Part shown: one piece after another, positions 10,248 through 18,619 of the stretch
Layout: the number at the start of each line of letters is the position of its first letter
Numbering within the stretch: position 1 is the stretch's first letter
Assembly: GCA_937775205.1 (NCBI GenBank)
Contig: CALKBX010000030.1
Coordinates: forward strand, 1 to 64,000
Origin: an uncultured Verrucomicrobiae bacterium
GTDB taxonomy: Bacteria > Verrucomicrobiota > Verrucomicrobiia > Limisphaerales > UBA1100
Length of the DNA stretch: 64,000 nucleotides
Direction: 5' to 3'
Program-made: the position numbers and the translations under genes
The notes under the pieces: generated by a model
Seen by the model: the letters and a program-made list of their open reading frames with translations, nothing else
Told to the model about the DNA's origin: nothing
The model's database searches: none

Positions 10248-10273
10248 AACGGGGCAGGTTGCCCTGCCCCGTT
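10248..10273 (-). terminator. Rho-independent terminator after thioredoxin-like gene
   Basis: On the minus strand AACGGGGCAGG and CCTGCCCCGTT form a perfect 11-bp stem with a four-base loop, followed by TTTT. It begins 20 bases past the stop of the thioredoxin-like gene. Confidence 0.85.
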
Positions 10274-10293
10274 GGGTGAATTTGGATTCAGCG

Positions 10294-11229
10294 CTAGAGA
10301 GAATTTTTCTTACCGAAGTATTGTTTCAGGATGCCGTCAATACGCTTGGCCGTATCGCTCTTGGGTGCGGCTTTTTGGGCCTTGATCAGGAGCTTCTCAG
10401 CCTCATCCTTTTTCTTGGCTTGGAACATGATGGAGGATTGCATAAACAACGCTTGTTGTAGGGATTCGCCGGTGGCTTTTTCCATTTTCACAAGGGCATC
10501 CACTTTGGCGATAAGCACCTCGGTCTTGGCACCGCGATTGTCGCTCATGATTTGCGTGAGGGAATCCTTGAATGCGACAGCCTTACGGGCGCCTTCGTAT
10601 TTTACTTTGAGGCCAGCTTTGTTCTTCGCATCGAGCTTGATGATTTCATCAATCTTTTCACCGTGGCTTTCGTTGGCGAACTTGGAGCCCATCAACGTCA
10701 GCGCAGTGTCGAGCAGTTTGGCGCGTTCGATGCCCTTGGCTTTTTTGGCCTTGGCCAATGCCTTGGGGATGCGGGATTTGCCAACCATTTGTTCCACCCA
10801 TTCGTCCGCCGACTGGCCACTGTAACCCGAGTTCTTAAAGAACGGTTTACCTTCTGCGTCGGCCAGAAACACCGATGGTACGCCGGTTACTTTGTATTCG
10901 CGGGCCAGCTCTTTATACTGCGCCTTCTCGGCGTCGGTTTGCTTGGACTTGTCGCGCGGATTGTCGAGTTTCAACAGAATGTAATGCTTGGGCATTTCTT
11001 CTTTGAAAATATCTTTCACCAAAACATTTTTGTGCAACGCCTTGCAGGGCGGACACCAATCCGAGCCGGTGAATTCCATTAGGATGGGTTTGCCTTCCTT
11101 GGCGGCCTGGGCTTTGGCTTTTTCGAAATCGACCAGCCAGCCTTCCTCGGCAACGGCGGTGCTCACGAAAAGCGTGGAAATCATGACGGCCAGCGCCATG
11201 CGAACGGGGAAACGATTAAGGGGTTTCAT
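10294..11229 (-). CDS. Exported thioredoxin-like protein with helical C-terminal domain
   Basis: A 311-residue protein with a signal peptide (residues 1-27). A thioredoxin fold follows: PILMEFTGSDWCPPCKALH with the active-site CPPC at residues 59-62, and the cis-Pro segment VTGVPSVFLAD. The last ~150 residues are Lys/Ala-rich and helical, perhaps TPR-like. Such PVC proteins are predicted periplasmic disulfide oxidoreductases. CPPC is less reducing than CGPC, but its direction of action cannot be read here. It is single-gene by context, with its own terminator. Confidence 0.85.
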   Translation of the reverse strand: MKPLNRFPVRMALAVMISTLFVSTAVAEEGWLVDFEKAKAQAAKEGKPILMEFTGSDWCPPCKALHKNVLVKDIFKEEMPKHYILLKLDNPRDKSKQTDAEKAQYKELAREYKVTGVPSVFLADAEGKPFFKNSGYSGQSADEWVEQMVGKSRIPKALAKAKKAKGIERAKLLDTALTLMGSKFANESHGEKIDEIIKLDAKNKAGLKVKYEGARKAVAFKDSLTQIMSDNRGAKTEVLIAKVDALVKMEKATGESLQQALFMQSSIMFQAKKKDEAEKLLIKAQKAAPKSDTAKRIDGILKQYFGKKNSL

Positions 11230-11269
11230 GGCCGGTGATCCTACCGTAACCGCTAATATCTTGCAACGG

Positions 11270-12136
11270 CTAATTGGCCAAAGTCGCCTTCAACCACCCG
11301 CGCAGAGCGGCGCGGGCGGAACTAGGACGAAGGAGCCAAGCATCATTATGATTGCGAAAACCCGTTGCTTGAAAGGTGAATTTTCCTTTTATTTCGGTGC
11401 TATCCAGAAATTTTTGCGTCCAACTGACGCCCGTGCCTTCATGGCATATGAACTGAGGCCGGCCAGCCAGCCTTTGCAAACGTCTCTTAGCCGATTTCTG
11501 ATCTGAAACCGGATAAGGCCACCGCCTGACTCCATCATAATGGCTATACGGAATGAAAGCTCTCCACAACCTGGCAATATCATCATCATATAAACCTAAA
11601 TAATTACAGGCAATCGCTCCACGTGAAAAGCCACAAAGCACCACGCTTTTGATGTCACCTCCATAGTTTTTACAGATCCAAGGAACCACTTTCTTACAAT
11701 ATTCCAGCGTAGGTTGAGGGTTATATTTTGGCTTATCGCCCCACCATTGGGTCACGTTTTTTGTGCCGGCGTTGTTCAAGTATGGCAGGCAAACCCATAT
11801 GAATCCTTTGCCCCCGGAAATGCCGAAGCCCATCTTGCTGCCCTCCGGTTTGCCGGTACTCACATCGCCAAATGAATTTCGGTATGGCCCGTTGCCCGCG
11901 TACTCGATGAGGACGGGATACGATTTTCCCGGCCGCCAATCCTCGGGCAAATAGAGTGTGTGATAAGCAGAAGCCTTCGCCCACTGCGGATGAGTCTGCA
12001 TTACTCGCAAACCAGCCGCCGGTTGGGTTGCGCTGAGTGGCGGTAAGGTAAGGTCCGGCTTGCGCGATCGAATGTCCGGCGCGGCGAAGGCCACGCCGGT
12101 GAAGAGGCAAAGGAAGCATACCGCGCGGCCCATCAT
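11270..12136 (-). CDS. Exported alpha/beta hydrolase
   Basis: A 288-residue protein with a signal peptide beginning MMGRAVCFLCLFTGVAFA. Landmarks are the strand YPVLIEYAGNGPY and the nucleophile elbow VVLCGFSRGAIACNY (G-x-S-x-G). A later His in GFRNHNDAWLL would complete the triad. It resembles secreted esterase or PHB-depolymerase-like hydrolases of PVC bacteria. The start overlaps the stop of a 33-codon upstream frame (TGATG), which hints at translational coupling. Confidence 0.72.
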   Translation of the reverse strand: MMGRAVCFLCLFTGVAFAAPDIRSRKPDLTLPPLSATQPAAGLRVMQTHPQWAKASAYHTLYLPEDWRPGKSYPVLIEYAGNGPYRNSFGDVSTGKPEGSKMGFGISGGKGFIWVCLPYLNNAGTKNVTQWWGDKPKYNPQPTLEYCKKVVPWICKNYGGDIKSVVLCGFSRGAIACNYLGLYDDDIARLWRAFIPYSHYDGVRRWPYPVSDQKSAKRRLQRLAGRPQFICHEGTGVSWTQKFLDSTEIKGKFTFQATGFRNHNDAWLLRPSSARAALRGWLKATLAN

Positions 12137-12234
12137 TTGAGACGCTGGATGAGGACGGTGGCGTTGGCATTCCCGGCAATCAGAAATCCGATGCACACGC
12201 TGAGAAATCGTGAGAGCGAAATGAGGGAGCACAT
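12133..12234 (-). CDS. Possible 33-residue hydrophobic leader peptide
   Basis: ATG to TGA, 33 codons, with one likely membrane helix (SVCIGFLIAGNANATVLI). Its stop overlaps the ATG of the exported hydrolase. It has no recognisable Shine-Dalgarno sequence. It may be a coupled upstream ORF or simply a chance frame. Confidence 0.25.
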   Translation of the reverse strand: MCSLISLSRFLSVCIGFLIAGNANATVLIQRLK

Positions 12235-12291
12235 GCCGGCAGCGTAGCGGTACGGACGATGGCGTAAAGAGAATTAGTGCGGAAACGGGAG

Positions 12292-12987
12292 CTAAACGGC
12301 GAGCGGGGCGACTTCCAAGTACGGCTGCCAATCGATTTTCCGTGAGGCGGTGGCGCGGTTTTCTTTTTCCTGAAGTTGTTGGAGGGCCTCGCGCATTTTG
12401 ATCTTGGCGCGGTGGCAGCGGACTTTGGCGGTGCCGGGGGCTTGGCCGGTCAGCTCACCCACTTCCTTCCAACTGCGGCCTTCGATTTCGCGCATGGTAA
12501 GCACAATGCGGCTGGCGGGGGTGAGGGCCTGCATGGCGTATTCGAGGAGTTGGCGCGCTTCGCTAACCTTGAGTTGGCGGTTGATGTTGCCGGTGCTCAG
12601 CCAATCGATGGCGTCTTCGCCCATATCTTCAAAACTGGTTTCGCGGATGCGCCGCTGGATGCGCCGCAGATGATCGCGCGCCACGTTGCTGGCAATGCGG
12701 GAGAGCCAATGCTCGAAGGGCGATTTGGCGCGATACTGTTTCAAATTGCGCCACGCCTTGAGAAATGTATCCTGCGCGAGATCCTCCACCTTCTGCGCGT
12801 CCCGCTCGTAATGGGTCAGGATTCCGAACACCCGATTTTTATAACGGGCCACCAAAATCTCGAAGGCCTCCGGCTCGCCGTTGCGAATGCGGCGAAGGAT
12901 CGCGGCGTCGGTTTCAATCGATTCGTTTTCCTCATTGCGCACCGCGCAATCAGCCATTCCCACCATCATCGTGCTCATTGTGCTCAT
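12292..12987 (-). CDS. RNA polymerase ECF-type sigma factor
   Basis: A 231-residue sigma-70 family protein. Region 2 is clear (AFEILVARYKNRVFGILTHY; DLAQDTFLKAWRNL; SRIASNVARDHLR). Region 4 follows near residues 150-205 (LTPASRIVLTMREIEG, SWKEVGELTGQ, GTAKVRCHRAKIKMREAL). No anti-sigma gene is adjacent. Several in-frame ATGs lie within the first 11 codons, so the exact start is uncertain. It is divergent from the two-component operon, with about 170 bases between them that probably hold both promoters. Confidence 0.92.
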   Translation of the reverse strand: MSTMSTMMVGMADCAVRNEENESIETDAAILRRIRNGEPEAFEILVARYKNRVFGILTHYERDAQKVEDLAQDTFLKAWRNLKQYRAKSPFEHWLSRIASNVARDHLRRIQRRIRETSFEDMGEDAIDWLSTGNINRQLKVSEARQLLEYAMQALTPASRIVLTMREIEGRSWKEVGELTGQAPGTAKVRCHRAKIKMREALQQLQEKENRATASRKIDWQPYLEVAPLAV

Positions 12988-13158
12988 CGTTTTTTCCCTT
13001 CAATTGAGTTGGATGCATCGCATCTGCTTGATATATTAGACCCGCTGGATGTAAAGGGGTTGTGTGAACGGGGCCTGAAAATTGTAAAATGTTGTAAAGT
13101 TCAGGGAAAAAATGCGCGATAACGGGTAAGCTATCCCCGTTCGCGAAAGCAACGTGCC

Positions 13159-13926
13159 ATGAGTCAAGCAATGAACATGCAGCCAGAAGTCGCTGGGTCG
13201 GGATCTCCCTCGGTGGCCACGCCGATTATCATCATTGATGATGACCCGAAGCTGTGCGAGTTGATTCGCGATTACCTCGCGCCGCTGGGATACGACGTGG
13301 CCTCGGCCAACACCGGCCCGGAGGGATTGGAGAAAGTGCTCAACGGCGATTACCGCGCGGTGATTCTGGATGTGATGCTGCCGGGCATGGACGGCTTTGA
13401 AGTGCTCAAGGCCATCCGCCACCAATCCAATGTGCCGGTGCTGATGCTCACCGGGCGTGGCGATGAGGCCGACCGTGTGGTGGGGCTGGAGATCGGCGCG
13501 GATGATTATTTGCCCAAAACATTTTCCACGCGCGAATTGTTGGCGCGATTGCGCGCGGTGATGCGGCGGGCCCCATCAAAGGCCGGCGCAAATGCCATTG
13601 ATAAAAGCGAGGCAGAGGTTGAAGCGGATCTCACCAATGGTAACCTCGTGATTTCGCCCGGCTCGCGCACGGCCGCCCTGGGCGATGTGCCGCTGAAGTT
13701 GACCTCGCTGGAATTCGACCTGCTACTGAGCCTCACTCGCGCCCGCGGGCGGGTGAAGTCGCGCGAACAAATTCTCGATGACGTGGCCGGACGCGATTAC
13801 GATGTATTCGACCGGTCGATTGACGTCCACGTAAGCGCGCTGCGCCAAAAGCTTGGCGACGATCCGAAGGCACCCACCTTCATCCAAACCGTCCGGTCGG
13901 TCGGTTACATGATGATTAAGCAATGA
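13159..13926 (+). CDS. OmpR-family response regulator, CpxR-like
   Basis: A 255-residue regulator. The receiver domain has the acidic pocket IIDDD (residues 27-29), phosphoacceptor Asp71 in VILDVMLPGMDG, Thr97 and Lys120. The residue after Lys120 is Thr (LPKTF), where nearly all family members have Pro. A winged-helix output domain ends the protein (LTSLEFDLLLSL; RSIDVHVSALRQKLGDD; IQTVRSVGYMM). It sits 7 bases before the sensor kinase and so is surely cotranscribed with it. By family it binds DNA direct repeats when phosphorylated. Confidence 0.93.
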   Translation: MSQAMNMQPEVAGSGSPSVATPIIIIDDDPKLCELIRDYLAPLGYDVASANTGPEGLEKVLNGDYRAVILDVMLPGMDGFEVLKAIRHQSNVPVLMLTGRGDEADRVVGLEIGADDYLPKTFSTRELLARLRAVMRRAPSKAGANAIDKSEAEVEADLTNGNLVISPGSRTAALGDVPLKLTSLEFDLLLSLTRARGRVKSREQILDDVAGRDYDVFDRSIDVHVSALRQKLGDDPKAPTFIQTVRSVGYMMIKQ

Positions 13927-13933
13927 TTTTTCT

Positions 13934-15880
13934 ATGAACATCCGCGGCACACTTTTCACCAAAATACTCGCCTGGTTCTTTTTGAACCTACTGCTGATTG
14001 GCGCAATGATCTGGGCGGTCTACGAATTCCAAATCGGCCCCGGCTCGCCATTCGTTGGCCCATCGGAGCAACGAGTGCGACAAGTGGCTCAAGTCATCTC
14101 CGATGGGCTCACCAACCGGCTGCGAGAGGATTGGGCAAGCGAGCTGGAAAAGTTTTCTGAAATCTACAAAGTGGAATTTCATCTGGTGGGGATCGACGGC
14201 CAATCACTGGTGGGTGATTCCCTGAAAATCCCCGACGAGGTTCAAGAAAAGATCACCAACCTCCCGCGCCCTAGACCACCCCGTGAACGTCCCCCGACCT
14301 TGGCCGAGCAACTCCAGTTGAACGAAGAACAACGCGGGAAATATTCCGCCGTCAGGCTCGGGCGCGATCAGGCTCTTCGCAGTATGTGGACCAACTCCGC
14401 CCTGCGGGAATTGCCCCGGGAAGAACGCTTCATCCAGTCGCGCGAGTTGCTCAGTAAAATCATGGAGGACTATCGGAATCAAATGGATGAGTTGCTCAAT
14501 GAAGAGCAACGCAAAAAATATGAGGAGATTGTCCAGCGCGGCCCTCGTGGCAGCAGTCCTTTCAGCCGACGGCGAAACCCCTTCAGGCCCGAACAAATCA
14601 CAGAAATAATGACCGAGGCCGACACCAACAAAGACAAACAGTTGAGCAAAGCTGAATTGGAAACCTGGCTGCGGCAGCGCGGCAACACAGGCCCGCCCAA
14701 CCGCAGCGGCAACGGCGGCAACATATCCGGTTCACCACAAAAAGGATCTCCTTCGCCGAACGAAACCCCCAATCCGCCCACTGCGGTTTTTATGATCAAA
14801 ACCGATAAACCCCAAGCGCGGTATTGGGCGGGAGTAGATATTCCAGTGGTGGTTCAGGCCGAGGGAAGCGAAGAACTCCCCAGCGAAAACCTCCTCGGAC
14901 TGCGCCGGGTTCAACGAGGGCGAAACCAAGCCCAGTACTTTGCCACACTGGTTACGGTGTCCGACACAATGGGCGGCGCTGGTCTCTTTTCCGATCCATT
15001 GCGATGGGTGAATATCCTCATCTTGGCCGTCGTGCTCTCAGTACTTTTCTGGTTGCCGATGGTGCGCAACATCACCCAGCCCATCGCCAAAATCACCGCC
15101 GCCACAGAACAAATTGCGGAGGGAAATTTCGACACGCGTGTCAGCACATCGCGCACCGATGAAATCGGCCGCGTGGGACAGGCGGTCGATCACATGGCCG
15201 ACCGGCTGGATGGTTTTGTGAAGGGCCAACGCCGTTTTCTGGGCGACATCTCGCACGAGCTGTGCTCCCCCATCGCGCGCATTCAGGTCGCCTTGGGCAT
15301 CCTCGATCAACGCGCGGATGACCAGCAAAAAAAGTACGTGCAGGATGTACAGGACGAAATGGAGCACATGTCCGAGCTGGTCAACGAGCTGCTTCTTTTT
15401 TCGCAGGAAGGCGTGAAACCAAAGTCCATTGAACTGGAACCGGTGAACCTCCGCGAAATCATCGACCGCGTAATGGAACGGGAAGGCGCCAAAAATTCAA
15501 TGGTGAAAATTTCTGCCAACAAGGAGATTTCGGTAACCGCTAACGCGCAGCGATTGTCGCTGGCCCTCGGGAATCTTCTCCGCAACGCCATCCAATACGC
15601 CGGCGACGCCGGCCCCATAAACGTGTCCGCCGAGCGTGAAGATAAAACGGTGACCCTCGTCATCACCGACTGCGGTCCGGGCTTGTCGGAGGAAAGTTTG
15701 CCCAAGATTTTTGACCCCTTTTACCGGCCGGAACTTTCCCGGAACCGAGCCACCGGCGGCGCGGGCCTCGGCTTGGCCATCGTCAAAACCTGTGTCGAAG
15801 CCTGCAACGGCACCGTCACCTGTCGAAACCGAAAGCCCTCCGGCCTCGAGTTCAAAATCGTGCTGGAAAGTTCCGGCTAA
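13934..15880 (+). CDS. Sensor histidine kinase with CpxP-like and EF-hand segments in its sensor domain
   Basis: A 648-residue CpxA-like kinase. TM1 spans about residues 8-30 and TM2 about 358-376. Between them lies an unusually long extracytoplasmic region. It holds two LTxxQ-like motifs (LQLNEEQRGKY at 127-137; LLNEEQRKKY at 187-196) and a 12-residue EF-hand loop, DTNKDKQLSKAE (230-241), with acidic or polar residues at positions 1, 3, 5, 7, 9 and 12. A Pro/Ser/Asn-rich linker follows. On the cytoplasmic side are HAMP, an H-box with His441 (DISHELCSP), the N box (LGNLLRNAIQYA) and the ATP lid (GGAGLGLAIV). It phosphorylates the adjacent regulator. The sensed signal is inferred to be envelope stress or calcium. 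Confidence 0.93.
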   Translation: MNIRGTLFTKILAWFFLNLLLIGAMIWAVYEFQIGPGSPFVGPSEQRVRQVAQVISDGLTNRLREDWASELEKFSEIYKVEFHLVGIDGQSLVGDSLKIPDEVQEKITNLPRPRPPRERPPTLAEQLQLNEEQRGKYSAVRLGRDQALRSMWTNSALRELPREERFIQSRELLSKIMEDYRNQMDELLNEEQRKKYEEIVQRGPRGSSPFSRRRNPFRPEQITEIMTEADTNKDKQLSKAELETWLRQRGNTGPPNRSGNGGNISGSPQKGSPSPNETPNPPTAVFMIKTDKPQARYWAGVDIPVVVQAEGSEELPSENLLGLRRVQRGRNQAQYFATLVTVSDTMGGAGLFSDPLRWVNILILAVVLSVLFWLPMVRNITQPIAKITAATEQIAEGNFDTRVSTSRTDEIGRVGQAVDHMADRLDGFVKGQRRFLGDISHELCSPIARIQVALGILDQRADDQQKKYVQDVQDEMEHMSELVNELLLFSQEGVKPKSIELEPVNLREIIDRVMEREGAKNSMVKISANKEISVTANAQRLSLALGNLLRNAIQYAGDAGPINVSAEREDKTVTLVITDCGPGLSEESLPKIFDPFYRPELSRNRATGGAGLGLAIVKTCVEACNGTVTCRNRKPSGLEFKIVLESSG

Positions 15881-16731
15881 AGGTCGAGCAACTCGTCCAT
15901 CAACTTCGCCGTCTTATCATCGCCGCCGTCGCTGCCTTCGCGCGTGACCCAGCCGGAGAAGCCAATCTTTTTCAACTCCGCCCGCACTTTGTCCCACTCC
16001 ACATCGCCTTGGCCGAGCGGGCAGAAGCCGTTTTTCTTGCCCCAATCCTTCACGTCCAGCTTCACGTTGCGGTTGCCGAGAACGCGAATCCATTCGTGGC
16101 TCGGCGCGAATTTTTGCATGTTGCCAATGTCGTAATACGCCTGCACCCATGGATTGTTAATTTCATCTATATAGTCGCGGAACTGCACCGGCTTGTAGCA
16201 GAAGCCATTCCAAACCGTCTCGATGAGCACATGAATGCCCAGCTTGCTCGCCAGCGGAATCACCTTGCGAATCTCCGCGATGGACCGTTCCCAAACCTGC
16301 TCGTGCGTTTCGTTCGGGCCACTTACTTTGCCCGGCACGAGCAGCACCGACGAACCACCTACCGCCTTCGATTCGCGAATCGCCGCCTCCAATCCCGTGC
16401 GGCCTTCGTCACGCGTAGCTTTGTCCGGCGAAGACAACCGCTTGTTCCAATGCTTATTATAAACCACCCCGTGCATCGGCAGCTCCAGTTCGCCGCACGC
16501 CTTGCGCAGCCCGGCGATGTCCATCCCCGGCGCACTGCCTTCGATGCCATCAAAACCCAATTCCTTGAGCTGCTTCATCCGCTTCAAATTCACTCGTCCG
16601 CCAAATTTTGTGGACTTAAAAATAAGCCCCTTATTTGCACGCTCACGTTTTTTGTCAACAGCTTGAAGTTGCGAAGTAGCCGCCACAGCCGCAGCCGCCC
16701 CGGTCGATTGAATAAAAGTGCGTCGATTCAT
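15877..16731 (-). CDS. Sugar phosphate isomerase/epimerase-like TIM-barrel protein, Tat-exported
   Basis: A 284-residue protein. The start at 16731 gives a Tat-type leader MNRRTFIQSTGAAAAVAAT. The xylose-isomerase-like barrel shows metal-site strands: GIEGSAPGMD, HVLIETVWNG (Glu), QAYYDIGNMQKF (Asp) and KLDVKDW. Such exported PVC epimerases are thought to act on sugars in the periplasm, but the substrate is unknown. Its stop overlaps the convergent kinase stop by four bases. Confidence 0.85.
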   Translation of the reverse strand: MNRRTFIQSTGAAAAVAATSQLQAVDKKRERANKGLIFKSTKFGGRVNLKRMKQLKELGFDGIEGSAPGMDIAGLRKACGELELPMHGVVYNKHWNKRLSSPDKATRDEGRTGLEAAIRESKAVGGSSVLLVPGKVSGPNETHEQVWERSIAEIRKVIPLASKLGIHVLIETVWNGFCYKPVQFRDYIDEINNPWVQAYYDIGNMQKFAPSHEWIRVLGNRNVKLDVKDWGKKNGFCPLGQGDVEWDKVRAELKKIGFSGWVTREGSDGGDDKTAKLMDELLDL

Positions 16732-16804
16732 TTTTGTGTTTCCTGAATTGGTGAACCCCCACCCTATTTCCAGCACCACGAATGATCAAGTTTTTCCAAC
16801 ACGG

Positions 16805-17041
16805 ATGAGCAGGATTTTCAGGTATCGCAACTATCGTTTCTTTTTCTTCTCGCGCGAGGAGCCGAGAATGCACATTCACGTCTTTTCACCGGACGGCGAG
16901 GCAAAGTTCTGGATTGAACCCAGCCTAAAATTAGCCGTTAATAAGGGCCTGAGGGAAACCGAACTAAAGGAACTGGAAAACCAAATCCGTGAGCACGAAC
17001 AACAAATTCGCAACGCTTGGAACGAGCGATTCAACCGCTGA
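16805..17041 (+). CDS. DUF4160 family protein
   Basis: A 78-residue protein. The family signature is visible: a short aromatic strand (YRFFFFSREEPRMHIHVF), then GEAKFWIEPSLKLAVNKGL and a terminal helix (LENQIREHEQQIRNAW). DUF4160 genes are commonly paired with DUF2442 genes, as here. Function is unproven; a toxin-antitoxin-like role has been suggested because of the pairing. The start at 16805 was chosen for the compact family length. Confidence 0.85.
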   Translation: MSRIFRYRNYRFFFFSREEPRMHIHVFSPDGEAKFWIEPSLKLAVNKGLRETELKELENQIREHEQQIRNAWNERFNR

Positions 17042-17264
17042 AGTGGCCCACATCTCCGCCGAGGGGCTGCTGTTGGTTGTCGGTGGACGCGACTATCACC
17101 TGCCGCACGAACACTTCCCGTGGTTTCGGCAGGCACCCGTTGAGCACGTGCTCAACGTCAAACTGCTACACGGCCATCATCTGCACTGGCCGGAACTGGA
17201 TGTGGATCTGGAATTGGACGGTTTGGAGGAGTCAGAAAAATATCCTCTCGTAGCGAGCCATTGA
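16989..17264 (+). CDS. DUF2442 family protein
   Basis: A 91-residue protein starting at a GTG that overlaps the DUF4160 gene by 53 bases. The DUF2442 core is present: a strand for the ligand loop (GLLLVVGGRDYHLPHEHFPWF), VEHVLNVKLLHGHHLHWPELDVDLEL, and the typical C-terminal LDGLEESEKYPL. Members are small DNA-binding-like or NAD-binding-like partner proteins of unclear function. The overlap strongly suggests coupled translation. Confidence 0.82.
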   Translation: MSTNNKFATLGTSDSTAEVAHISAEGLLLVVGGRDYHLPHEHFPWFRQAPVEHVLNVKLLHGHHLHWPELDVDLELDGLEESEKYPLVASH

Positions 17265-17337
17265 ACAATCTTCCAGCATCATCACCGGCAAACCCCTTGC
17301 CAAATACATCCTGTTTATCCTACCCCATCTGTGTTCC

Positions 17338-18426
17338 TCACCGTGCGCGGGTGAAGAGGCGGCCGGGGTGTTGTTGGATTAGTTTTTTCATTTCGAGCTG
17401 GAGGAGGGCCACGGAAACTTGGGCGGCGGGGAGTTCGCTACGGCGGATGATGGCGTCTTGTTGCATTTCCTCGTGGGTGAGAACGTTGTAAATGGTTTGC
17501 TCGGCGGGCGTGAGCGCGGGCAGCGGCAGCTCGGGTTGTTCATTGGAACTATAATTGAAATTGGAAAACTCGGCCAATACGTCTTCGGCGGATTCGCAAA
17601 GTTGCGCGCCGTCTTTTATCAATCCGTGGCAACCCGCACTGCGCGGGGAATCAATGCGACCGGGCACGGCGTAAACCGTGCGGCCATACTCGGCGGCAAA
17701 GTTGGCGGTGATGAGCGCGCCGCTGGAGCGGTTGGCCTCGACGACGATGGTGCCTTGCGTCATGCCCGCGACGATGCGGTTGCGAATGGGAAAACTTTGC
17801 TTGTCGCCCCGTCGGCCGAAGGGGAACTGCGTAATCACCGCGCCGCTCTCGGCGATGCGTTTGAAGAGCTCAATATTTTCGGCGGGATAAACAATATCCA
17901 TTCCGGTGCCGAGCACGGCGATGGTTCGGCCGCCGGCGCGCAGGGCGGCTTCGTGCGCGGCGGTGTCGATACCGCGCGCGCCACCGCTCACCACGGTGAT
18001 GCCGCTGGCGGCGAGTTGGCCGGCCAATCGTCCGCACGCTTCGCGTCCGTACAGCGTGGATTGCCGCGTGCCGACCATCGCGATGGCGTGCCGGTCGCGT
18101 TCCTCCAGTTTGCCGCGCACATAGAGAATAATCGGCGGGTCATAAATTTCGCGCAACAGCGGCGGATACAAATCATCTTCCTGCGTGAGCAGCGTGCAGC
18201 CAAAATCGCGGATGCGTTTCAACTCGCCCGCGAGGTCCACGTGTTTTTCCCAACGCGTGATGAGCCCGGCTATTTTGGGGCCGATGCGATCCACTTCCAT
18301 CAACGCCCGCTCGGGCGCACGCAAAATCGCCGGCGCATCGCCGAACTGATCCAACAACCGCCGCACCCCCACCGAGCCCACCTCCGGCAAAAGATTAAGC
18401 GCCAACAACGCCTCGCGTGGATTCAT
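17338..18426 (-). CDS. dprA: DNA-processing protein DprA
   Basis: A 362-residue protein. The N-terminal SAM/helix-hairpin region (LLPEVGSVGVRRLLDQFG) is followed by the Rossmann-like DprA core: AIAMVGTRQSTLYG, VVSGGARGIDTAAHEAAL, IAVLGTGMDIVYPAEN, SFPIRNRIVAGM and VVEANRSSGALITA. The C-terminal ~65 residues form the winged-helix DML1-like domain. DprA binds incoming single-stranded DNA and loads RecA during natural transformation. The start at 18426 excludes a poorly conserved 12-residue extension. No other competence genes are nearby. Confidence 0.95.
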   Translation of the reverse strand: MNPREALLALNLLPEVGSVGVRRLLDQFGDAPAILRAPERALMEVDRIGPKIAGLITRWEKHVDLAGELKRIRDFGCTLLTQEDDLYPPLLREIYDPPIILYVRGKLEERDRHAIAMVGTRQSTLYGREACGRLAGQLAASGITVVSGGARGIDTAAHEAALRAGGRTIAVLGTGMDIVYPAENIELFKRIAESGAVITQFPFGRRGDKQSFPIRNRIVAGMTQGTIVVEANRSSGALITANFAAEYGRTVYAVPGRIDSPRSAGCHGLIKDGAQLCESAEDVLAEFSNFNYSSNEQPELPLPALTPAEQTIYNVLTHEEMQQDAIIRRSELPAAQVSVALLQLEMKKLIQQHPGRLFTRAR

Positions 18427-18619
18427 AAGATTGATTTTAATAATAAATTTCCAGAGCAGCAAGGGAAGTTTGTGATAGGGGAAACTGAGTCCTCCCGGGA
18501 AAAATCATACGTTCACGTACATTTTTGCGTTGCTTTCCCTATGGTTTTGGGGGATGTTTTCTGAAAGCGGATGGAGCGGTTCACGTCTATTGAGGGATGT
18601 TTCCCGCAATGATTCCACT

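Noticed and set aside
17419-18564. 381-codon frame on the plus strand
   Set aside because: It is antisense to dprA, whose motifs are unambiguous.
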